A stretch of 64,000 nt of DNA, taken from positions 620,001 through 684,000 of the forward strand of contig JACKDU010000001.1 in the NCBI GenBank assembly GCA_020633335.1, given 5' to 3'. Made by a program: the position numbers and the translations under genes. Of this stretch, positions 18,305 through 24,763 are shown piece after piece (positions within the stretch are counted from its first letter, which is position 1; the number at the start of each line of letters is the position of its first letter). Below the pieces are notes generated by a model. It was not told the DNA's origin, made no database searches, and saw nothing but the letters and a program-made list of their open reading frames with translations. This stretch comes from Myxococcales bacterium (lineage in GTDB: Bacteria; Myxococcota_A; Polyangia; Nannocystales; Nannocystaceae).

Positions 18305-19831
18305 ATGCGCGCAGACGTCCAGGAAGACCTCGCAGAGCTCCGCCGCCGCCTCGCCGAGCTCGCCTCGCTCGAGGAGGTCCTCGGGATCCTGAGCTGGGAT
18401 CAGGAGGTGATGATGCCGGCCGGCGCCGGCCCGGCCCGCGGGCGCCAGGTCGCGACCGTCGCGCTCCTCCATCACCAGCGCCTCTGCGACCCCGGGCTCC
18501 GCCGCCTCCTCGAGGGGCTCGGCGAGCGCGATGATCTCGATCCGATCGACGCCGCCAACGTCCGCGAGGCGCTCCGCGACCAGCGGCGGGCGCTGCGGGT
18601 GCCGCCGGCGCTGGTCGAGCGCTGGAGCGAGGTGACGGTCGCCGCCCACCCGATCTGGGTCGCCGCCCGCGAGCGCGCCGACTTCTCCGCCTTCGCGCCG
18701 ATCCTCGGCGAGCTCGTCGACCTCGCGCGCCAGCGGGCCGCGGCGATCGACCCCGATCGGCCGACCTACGAGGTGCTGATCGACGAGTTCGAGCCGGGGA
18801 TGACGATGGCCGCGATCGACCGCCACTTCGGCGCGCTCCAGGCGGCCCTCACCCCCTTCATCGCCGAGCTCCGCGGCCGCGAGGGCCCGCCGCTGCCGCC
18901 GGCGATGCGGGCCCGGGTGCCGGCGGCCGCCCAGGAGGCGATCGGCCGCGAGCTGATGGGCGTGCTCGGCTTCGACTTCGAGCGCGGCCGCCTCGATCGG
19001 GCGGTCCACCCCTTCTGCGGCGGCGCCGGCGTCCACGACGTCCGGATCACCAGCCGCTACGCCGAGGACGACCTCCTCAGCGGCCTCCTGGCGATCATCC
19101 ACGAGACCGGCCACGCGCTCTACGAGCAGGGCCGCGACCCCGCGCGCGCCGATCAGCCGGTCTCGCGGGCGCGCTCGATGGGCTGGCACGAGAGCCAGTC
19201 GCTCCTCTGGGAGAACCAGGTCGGCCGCTCGCCGGAGTTCTGGCGCTACCTCCTCCCCTGGCTCGGCGAGCGCCTGCCGGTCTACCAGGGCGCGGAGCTC
19301 GACGCGATCACCCGGGCGCTCGCGCGGGTCGACTTCGGCAACGAGATCCGGGTCGAGGCCGACGAGCTCACCTACCCGCTCCACGTGATCCTCCGCTACG
19401 AGCTCGAGCGCGACCTCTTCGCCGGCGAGCTCGCCCTCGCCGATCTGCCGGCGGCCTGGAACCAGAAGATGCGCGATTACCTCGGCGTCGACCCGGCCGA
19501 CGATCGCCGCGGGGTCCTCCAGGACGTCCACTGGGCCGGCGGCGCCTTCGGCTACTTCCCCTCTTACACCCTCGGGGCGATGCTCGCGGCCCAGATCTTC
19601 CAGGCGGCGCTGCGGGCCGAGCCGGCGATCCCGGGCGAGCTCGCGGGCGGCGAGACCGGCCGCCTGCGAACCTGGCTTCGGGAACATGTTCACGTGCAGG
19701 GCTCGCGCCTCGAGAGCGACGCGCTCGCGCGGGCGGTCACCGGCGCGCCGCTCGGGCCCGAGGCGTTCATCGAGCACCTGCGGGGCAAGTTCTCGGCGGC
19801 CTACGGGCTCGGGGAGGCGGCGGCGGGATGA
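18305..19831 (+). CDS. Carboxypeptidase Taq (M32) metallopeptidase
   Basis: A 508-residue M32 metallocarboxypeptidase, which trims C-terminal residues from peptides in the cytoplasm. Evidence: the zinc-binding HETGH at residues 266-270 in IIHETGHALYEQG, the family-typical N-terminal LGILSWDQEVMMPAG, SRARSMGWHESQSLLWENQVGRS (third zinc ligand region) and VDFGNEIRVEADELTYPLHVILRYELE. The length matches the family (about 500). There is no signal peptide. Its stop codon overlaps the start of the deaminase gene (ATGA), so the two are probably translated together; the pairing has no obvious biochemical logic. Confidence 0.95.
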   Translation: MRADVQEDLAELRRRLAELASLEEVLGILSWDQEVMMPAGAGPARGRQVATVALLHHQRLCDPGLRRLLEGLGERDDLDPIDAANVREALRDQRRALRVPPALVERWSEVTVAAHPIWVAARERADFSAFAPILGELVDLARQRAAAIDPDRPTYEVLIDEFEPGMTMAAIDRHFGALQAALTPFIAELRGREGPPLPPAMRARVPAAAQEAIGRELMGVLGFDFERGRLDRAVHPFCGGAGVHDVRITSRYAEDDLLSGLLAIIHETGHALYEQGRDPARADQPVSRARSMGWHESQSLLWENQVGRSPEFWRYLLPWLGERLPVYQGAELDAITRALARVDFGNEIRVEADELTYPLHVILRYELERDLFAGELALADLPAAWNQKMRDYLGVDPADDRRGVLQDVHWAGGAFGYFPSYTLGAMLAAQIFQAALRAEPAIPGELAGGETGRLRTWLREHVHVQGSRLESDALARAVTGAPLGPEAFIEHLRGKFSAAYGLGEAAAG

Positions 19832-20307
19832 AGGCCAAGCACCTCCAGATCCGGATCGAGCAGTGCCTCGCCCTCGCCAAGGCGAGCAACTGCCCGCGCC
19901 GCAAGTTCGGCGCGCTCCTCCTCGACCCCGGCCGCAACGTGATCCTGATGGACGGCTACAACGGCGGCCCGCGCGGCGGCGGCGAGCTCTGCGGCGGCGC
20001 GACCTGTCTCCGCGACCAGCTCCACGTCGAGAGCGGGACGCGGATGGAGATCGGCTGCCACCACGCCGAGATGAACGTGATCTGCAACGCCGCCGCCAGC
20101 GGGGTGGCGACCCGCGGCGCCTGGATCATCGTCACCGGCGAGCCGTGCATCCTCTGCGCCAAGCTGATCCACCACGCCGGGATCGCCCGGGTGATCGTCG
20201 TCGACGGCGGCTACGCCGGCGAGAACGGGGTCGGCTACCTCGAGGACCACGGGATCGAGGTCGAGAAGGCGGCCGGCCCCCGGGATCCCCGGCTGGGCGC
20301 GGGGTAG
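19828..20307 (+). CDS. dCMP deaminase-family zinc enzyme
   Basis: A 159-residue cytidine/deoxycytidylate deaminase-family protein of the ComEB/dCMP deaminase type, which converts dCMP to dUMP for thymidylate synthesis. Seen: LAKASNCPRRKFGALLLD, the catalytic HAE in GCHHAEMNVICNAAASGV, and the zinc-binding PCILC in VTGEPCILCAKLIHHAGI. Additional Cys and His in ELCGGATCLRD fit the second structural zinc of this subfamily. The length is close to the usual 150-180. The ATG overlaps the stop codon of the M32 peptidase gene. ComEB names reflect competence operons in Bacillus; that link is not evident here. Confidence 0.88.
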   Translation: MKAKHLQIRIEQCLALAKASNCPRRKFGALLLDPGRNVILMDGYNGGPRGGGELCGGATCLRDQLHVESGTRMEIGCHHAEMNVICNAAASGVATRGAWIIVTGEPCILCAKLIHHAGIARVIVVDGGYAGENGVGYLEDHGIEVEKAAGPRDPRLGAG

Positions 20308-20441
20308 GGCGGACGCGCCCGCGCGGCCCGGCGGCGCGGGCGCTCGTGGTCGCGCCGCGCGAGCGAGGCGCCCTGCTCCGGCCCGGCGGTCGCCTGCACG
20401 AAGGGCCACCTCGACCGCCAGAACGTTGTATATCTCGGGCC

Positions 20442-21752
20442 ATGTCGGTCGCAGCGAGCTCCGCCCCGCGCCTTCGCGGGCGCCTGCCGATCCTCGGGCA
20501 CATGCCCTTCTTTGGTCTCAGCCCCCTCCGCTTCCTCGGCGGCGCGGCCCGCCGCCTCGGTCCGGTCTTCTGGGTCGACCTGGGCTTCGGCAACCGGGCG
20601 CTCTTGCTCGCCGACGAGGAGGGCTTCGAGGTCTTCCGCAACCAGGCCCTCGACTCGTCGCACATGGCGAACGTCTCGGTGCTCCTCGGGCGCTCGATGC
20701 TGACGATCGACGGCGCCGATCACCGGCGCGTGCGAGGGGTGAGCGGGCCGGTCTTCACCCCGGGGGGGCTCACGCGGGCCAAGGTCGGCGAGGTGATCAC
20801 CGAGACCTGCCTCCGCCAGCTCGCGACCTGGCGGGGCCGCGAGCGGGTGAAGGTCGTCCTCGAGACCAAGGCGGTCGCCCTCGACGTGATCTTCCGGGTG
20901 ATGGGGATCGACGTCGCCGAGCTCGCCGAGTGGGGGCGCCACTACAACGAGTTCATCCTCGGCGGGATCGTCTCCCCGCGCTGGCTCCCGGGCTCGCCGG
21001 CGTGGCGCGGCGCCCGGGCGCGGCGCTGGCTCGAGGCGCGGATCGCCGGGATCATCGCCCGCGTCCGGGCGAGCGGCGACCGCGAGAGCATCGTCGGCAC
21101 CATGGTCCACGGCCGCGACGAGTCCGGCGCCGGGATGACCGAGCAGGAGCTCATCGACAACCTCCTGATCCTCGCGCTCGCCGGCCACGAGACCACGGCG
21201 TCGACGCTCGCCTGGTCGATGATCCACCTGGCGAACGCGCCCGCCGCGTGGGAGCGCCTGGTCGCCGAGGCGACGGCGATGGACGAGGTCCCGAGCGACT
21301 GGTCGGCGCTCGCCGAGCGGGTCCCCTTCGCCCTCGGGGTCTTCCGCGAGAGCCTCCGCCTCTACCCGCCGGTCCACGTCGACTCGCGGCGCACCCACGC
21401 GCCGGTCGAGCTCGCCGGCTACACGATCCCCGAGCGGACGGTGGTCGCCGCGAGCATCCTCCTGATGTCGCGGGATCCCGAGCGCTACCCCGAGCCCGAG
21501 GCCTGGCGACCCGAGCGCTGGGGCGATCGCGGGCGCAAGCCGACGGCGATCGAGAACTGCCAGTTCGGCGGCGGCGCCCACTTCTGCCTCGGCTACCACA
21601 TGGCCCTCCTCGAGGGGACGCTCTTCCTGGTCCACGCCGCCCGCGAGCTCGCGGCCGCGGGGCGCCGGCCGGAGCTCATCGGCGGGATCCCGCGGCCGCG
21701 CTACATGCCGGTCACGCGGCCGCCCGCCGGGGTCGAGATCGCGCTGGTCTGA
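20442..21752 (+). CDS. Cytochrome P450
   Basis: A 436-residue soluble-type P450 monooxygenase. The I-helix oxygen-activation motif AGHETTAS, the K-helix ESLRLYPP (ExxR), the WRPERW meander and the heme loop FGGGAHFCLG with axial Cys382 are all present. It begins MSVAASSAPRLRGRLPILGH, a proline-rich start without a membrane anchor. The substrate is unknown; the AGHETT and FGGGAHFCLG patterns resemble the CYP120/CYP85-like group (retinoid, sterol or carotenoid oxidation) more than CYP51, so a sterol link to the genes at 6-8 kb is possible but only speculative. A TATATC box (20429-20434) lies 7 bases before the ATG. No ferredoxin or reductase gene is adjacent. Confidence 0.93.
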   Translation: MSVAASSAPRLRGRLPILGHMPFFGLSPLRFLGGAARRLGPVFWVDLGFGNRALLLADEEGFEVFRNQALDSSHMANVSVLLGRSMLTIDGADHRRVRGVSGPVFTPGGLTRAKVGEVITETCLRQLATWRGRERVKVVLETKAVALDVIFRVMGIDVAELAEWGRHYNEFILGGIVSPRWLPGSPAWRGARARRWLEARIAGIIARVRASGDRESIVGTMVHGRDESGAGMTEQELIDNLLILALAGHETTASTLAWSMIHLANAPAAWERLVAEATAMDEVPSDWSALAERVPFALGVFRESLRLYPPVHVDSRRTHAPVELAGYTIPERTVVAASILLMSRDPERYPEPEAWRPERWGDRGRKPTAIENCQFGGGAHFCLGYHMALLEGTLFLVHAARELAAAGRRPELIGGIPRPRYMPVTRPPAGVEIALV

Positions 21753-21771
21753 GGGACAGGTTCGATCCGCT

Positions 21772-21800
21772 TTGACAGCGCGCGGCGCCTGCCGCAGAGT
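21772..21800 (+). promoter_or_regulatory. Promoter of the Nudix gene
   Basis: A perfect -35 box TTGACA (21772-21777), a 17-base spacer and a weak -10 box CAGAGT (21795-21800), which ends 7 bases before the ATG. Transcription would begin at or next to the start codon. Confidence 0.6.
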
Positions 21801-21807
21801 GCGGGCG

Positions 21808-22212
21808 ATGAACGCCCCTCCCTGCGCCGGTGTGATCGTCTTCCGGGTCGACCCAGGCGCGATCGTCTGCGCGCTGGTCCAGGCCCACCACGGCGGCTGG
21901 GGCTTCCCGAAGGGCAAGCGGAAGCGCCGCGAGCCCCTCCTCGAGGGCGCCCTCCGCGAGCTCCGCGAGGAGACCGGCCTCGGGCCCGAGCAGATCGAGC
22001 TGGTCGCCGGCGAGCTCGACGAATTCTCCGACAAGGGCAACCCGGCGGTCCGCTACCGGGTCGCGCGCCTGGTCGACCGCGAGGCGGTCCTGGTCGCCCC
22101 GCCGGACGAGAAGGCGGTCGCCTGGGCGACGCTGGAGGAGGCCCGGAGCCGCCTCGGCAAGCGCCGCCGCGAGGTCCTGGCGCGGGCGATCGAGCTCCTT
22201 GAGGATGGCTAG
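21808..22212 (+). CDS. Nudix hydrolase
   Basis: A 134-residue Nudix hydrolase that cleaves nucleoside diphosphates linked to another moiety. The Nudix box is complete: GKRKRREPLLEGALRELREE followed by TGL, with the REXXEE metal-binding core. The domain fills the whole protein (GVIVFRVDPGAIVCALVQAHHGGWGFPKG before the box), and the WGFPKGK arrangement resembles diadenosine-polyphosphate hydrolases; the substrate cannot be fixed from sequence. The ATG at 21808 is chosen over an in-frame upstream start because a promoter (TTGACA/CAGAGT) occupies the upstream bases. The gene runs convergently toward moeB, with a strong hairpin between them. Confidence 0.9.
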   Translation: MNAPPCAGVIVFRVDPGAIVCALVQAHHGGWGFPKGKRKRREPLLEGALRELREETGLGPEQIELVAGELDEFSDKGNPAVRYRVARLVDREAVLVAPPDEKAVAWATLEEARSRLGKRRREVLARAIELLEDG

Positions 22213-22221
22213 AGAGTCCTG

Positions 22222-22254
22222 AAAAATCGGCCATGTCTTGACAGACATGGCCGA
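22222..22254 (-). terminator. Intrinsic terminator of the rhodanese-MoeB gene
   Basis: A perfect 12-bp stem (TCGGCCATGTCT, 22227-22238, with 22243-22254), a 4-base loop and, on the minus strand, five T residues (22226-22222). It lies 22 bases after the moeB stop and is the clearest intrinsic terminator in the window. Confidence 0.9.
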
Positions 22255-22275
22255 TCGGTCAGGGAGTGCGATCGC

Positions 22276-23439
22276 CTAGCCGCCGATCGAGCAGAACTCC
22301 TCGTAGTCGATCAGCTCGATCTCATCCGGGTGCTTCGAGCAGACCCGGCACTCCGGGTCCTTGCGGAGCTTGAGGGTCCGGAACTTGGTGCCGAGCGCGT
22401 CGAAGACCAGGAGGCGGCCGGAGAGGGTCTGGCCGGCGTCGAGGATCAGCTTGAGCGCCTCGTTCGCCTGGAGGGTGCCGACGATCCCCGGGAGGACGCC
22501 GAGCACCCCGGCCTCCTGGCAGCTCGGGGCCATCCCGGGCGGCGGCGGATCGGGGTAGAGGCAGCGGTAGCAGGGCCCCTGGTCGGGGAGGAAGGTGGTG
22601 AGCTGGCCCTCGAAGCGGAAGATCGACGCGTGGATCACCGGCTTGCGGAGCTTGAGGGCGGCGTCGTTGAGGAGGTAGCGGGTCGGGAAGTTGTCGGCCC
22701 CGTCGACCACGAGGTCGTAGCCCGCCAGGATCTCCAGGATGTTCTCCGAGGTCAGGCGCTCCTGGTGGGCGACCACCTTGACGTCGGGGTTGAGCGACTG
22801 GAGCGTGCGCCGGGCCGACTCGACCTTGGGCATCCCGAGGCGCTCCATGTTGTGGAGGACCTGGCGCTGGAGGTTGGACTCGTCGACCAGGTCGTCGTCG
22901 ACGATGCCGATCGTGCCGACGCCCGCGGCCGCGAGGTAGAGCGCCGAGGGCGAGCCGAGGCCGCCGGCGCCGAGGCAGAGGACCCGGGCGTCGAGGAGCT
23001 TGCCCTGGCCGATCTCACCGACCTCCGGGAGCATGATGTGCCGGCTGTAGCGCTTGAGCTGCTCGGGGCTCAGGGTCCGCGGGCGGTCGAAGTTGTAGCC
23101 GGCGTTCTTCCACGAGCGGAAGCCGCCGGCCATCGACGAGACGTTGGTGTAGCCGAGCTCGCCGAGGGAGCGGGCGGCGAGGGCCGAGCGGGTGCCGCCG
23201 GCGCAGTAGAGGATGATCTCGCGCTCGCGCTCGGGGACCAGGTCCTCGATCTTGATCTCGAGGAAGCCGCGGGGGATCCAGTGGGCGCGGGGGATGAAGC
23301 CCTGCTCGTACTCGTCGCGCTCGCGGATGTCGACGAGGAGCGGCGCCTCCTCGCCGCCCGCGCGGGCCCGGGTCTCCTCGACCGAGACCTCGCGGATCGA
23401 GCTCTTGACCTGGCTGAGGATCTCGTTGAAGCTGGCCAT
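22276..23439 (-). CDS. MoeB/ThiF-type adenylyltransferase with N-terminal rhodanese domain
   Basis: A 387-residue E1-like enzyme that adenylates the C-terminal Gly-Gly of a ubiquitin-like sulfur carrier (MoaD or ThiS type) and, through its rhodanese domain, can supply the sulfur. The rhodanese domain is at residues 14-115 with the active loop CAGGTR (Cys79). The ThiF domain follows: RYSRHIMLPEVG, GAGGLGS (residues 157-163) and DGADNFPTRYLLND, with zinc Cys pairs in CYRCLYPDPPP and CRVC. In most bacterial MoeZ/MoeBR fusions the rhodanese domain is C-terminal; here the order is reversed. No moaD or thiS gene is nearby, so the carrier protein cannot be named. The gene is divergent from moxR and ends at a strong terminator. 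Confidence 0.9.
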   Translation of the reverse strand: MASFNEILSQVKSSIREVSVEETRARAGGEEAPLLVDIRERDEYEQGFIPRAHWIPRGFLEIKIEDLVPEREREIILYCAGGTRSALAARSLGELGYTNVSSMAGGFRSWKNAGYNFDRPRTLSPEQLKRYSRHIMLPEVGEIGQGKLLDARVLCLGAGGLGSPSALYLAAAGVGTIGIVDDDLVDESNLQRQVLHNMERLGMPKVESARRTLQSLNPDVKVVAHQERLTSENILEILAGYDLVVDGADNFPTRYLLNDAALKLRKPVIHASIFRFEGQLTTFLPDQGPCYRCLYPDPPPPGMAPSCQEAGVLGVLPGIVGTLQANEALKLILDAGQTLSGRLLVFDALGTKFRTLKLRKDPECRVCSKHPDEIELIDYEEFCSIGG

Positions 23440-23533
23440 CGAAAAACTCCGTCTTTGTGTGGATATTCGCGGGTGCTAGGACCGCAGAATTTCGCGTCCT
23501 GGAATCTGGACCAGGGAATCACGTCCGTCAACG

Positions 23534-23574
23534 CGGGAAAAATACACGACATTTGGCCGTGTAAATTTCTCCCG
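23534..23574. promoter_or_regulatory. Imperfect palindrome in the moeB-moxR divergent region
   Basis: The 176-base divergent region is clearly more AT-rich than its surroundings. Within it CGGGA (23534-23538) and ACACG (23544-23548) pair with CGTGT (23558-23562) and TCCCG (23570-23574) around a 9-base centre, with A/T-rich unpaired parts between. It could be an operator shared by both genes or an mRNA hairpin; no family can be assigned. Confidence 0.4.
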
Positions 23575-23615
23575 GTTCCCGCCCCCTGGCCACCACGGGC
23601 GCATGAGATATACCG

Positions 23616-24647
23616 ATGCCCACCGCGATGCACGACCCCCACATTGGCAGCGCCGCCGACGGCGCGAACGATGATCGCCGGGCGCTCGAGTCGCTCGCGC
23701 GCTGCCGCGAGCGCCTGGTCGAGCAGCTCCACCGCCGGATCGTCGGCCAGCAGGAGGTCATCGACCTCCTCCTCGTCTGCCTCTTCGCCGGCGGCCACGG
23801 CCTCTTCGTCGGCGTCCCCGGCCTCGCCAAGACCCTCCTGGTCCAGAGCCTCGCGCAGGCGCTCGACCTCCAATTCTCGCGGATCCAGTTCACCCCCGAC
23901 CTGATGCCGGCCGACATCACCGGCTCGGAGGTCCTCGAGGAGGACGCCGCCAGCGGCCGCCGGAGCTTCCGCTTCGTCCCCGGGCCGGTCTTCTGCAACC
24001 TCCTCCTCGCCGACGAGATCAACCGGACGCCGCCGAAGACCCAGGCCGCGCTCCTCCAGGCGATGCAGGAGGCGCGGGTGACCGCCGGCGGCCACACCCA
24101 CCCGCTGCCGCTCCCCTTCCACGTCTTCGCCACCCAGAACCCGATCGAGCAGGAGGGGACCTTCCCGCTCCCCGAGGCCCAGCTCGACCGCTTCATGATC
24201 CAGATCCGGGTCGGCTACCCCGACGCCGAGAGCGAGGCCCAGATCATCGCCATGGGCGCCGAGCCGGGCCCGGAGCCGAGCGCCGTCCTCACCCCGGCCG
24301 AGCTCCAGCGCCACCAGGCGCTCTGCAGGCGGATCACCGTGCCGCCGAGCGTCGTTCAGCAGGCGGTCGCCCTCCTCCGGGCGACCCGACCGGAGGAGCC
24401 CAGCTGCCCCCGGGACGCCCGCGAGCTGATCCAGTGGGGCGCGGGTCCGCGCGCCGGCCAGCAGCTGATCGCCGCCGCGCAGGCGCGGGCGGCCCTCGCT
24501 GGCCGCCCGGCGGCGAGCGCAGACGATCTCCGCGCGCTGGCGATCCCGGTGCTCGAGCACCGCCTCGTCCGCTCCTTCGTCGCCGAGAGCCGCGGGGTCA
24601 CCAGCGAGGCGATCATGCGGATGATCCTCGACGCCGGGCCGCGCTAG
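23616..24647 (+). CDS. MoxR-family AAA+ ATPase
   Basis: A 343-residue MoxR-type AAA+ ATPase, a chaperone-like motor usually acting with von Willebrand factor A proteins to mature or activate enzyme complexes. Motifs: IVGQQEVID at the domain start, Walker A GVPGLAKT (residues 66-73), RIQFTPDLMPADITG, Walker B NLLLADEINRTPPKTQAALL, sensor 1 VFATQNPIEQEGTFPLPEAQLDRFM, and the C-terminal SCPRDARELIQWGAGPRAGQ. Usually the next genes encode a DUF58 protein and BatA-like proteins; here those lie 26-29 kb away (50-53 kb, opposite strand) and are not adjacent. The ATG at 23616 is taken; an ATG four codons later is also possible. Confidence 0.93.
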   Translation: MPTAMHDPHIGSAADGANDDRRALESLARCRERLVEQLHRRIVGQQEVIDLLLVCLFAGGHGLFVGVPGLAKTLLVQSLAQALDLQFSRIQFTPDLMPADITGSEVLEEDAASGRRSFRFVPGPVFCNLLLADEINRTPPKTQAALLQAMQEARVTAGGHTHPLPLPFHVFATQNPIEQEGTFPLPEAQLDRFMIQIRVGYPDAESEAQIIAMGAEPGPEPSAVLTPAELQRHQALCRRITVPPSVVQQAVALLRATRPEEPSCPRDARELIQWGAGPRAGQQLIAAAQARAALAGRPAASADDLRALAIPVLEHRLVRSFVAESRGVTSEAIMRMILDAGPR

Positions 24648-24763
24648 CGTCGGCAGGGGCGGGCGGGCGCCATTCGCCGACGAGGCCGCCGACGGCGCAG
24701 CCGCGCGCTGCGGGGCCGCGAGGCGGCTTCCCGCCGCCAGGGCCGTGTTACTGTGGGCCGCCG

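Noticed and set aside
20442..21752. Calling this P450 a CYP51 sterol demethylase because of the nearby sterol genes
   Set aside because: The heme loop FGGGAHFCLG and I-helix AGHETTAS lack CYP51 hallmarks (FGAGRHRCIG, AGHHTSS), and the gene is 12 kb away from the sterol pair.
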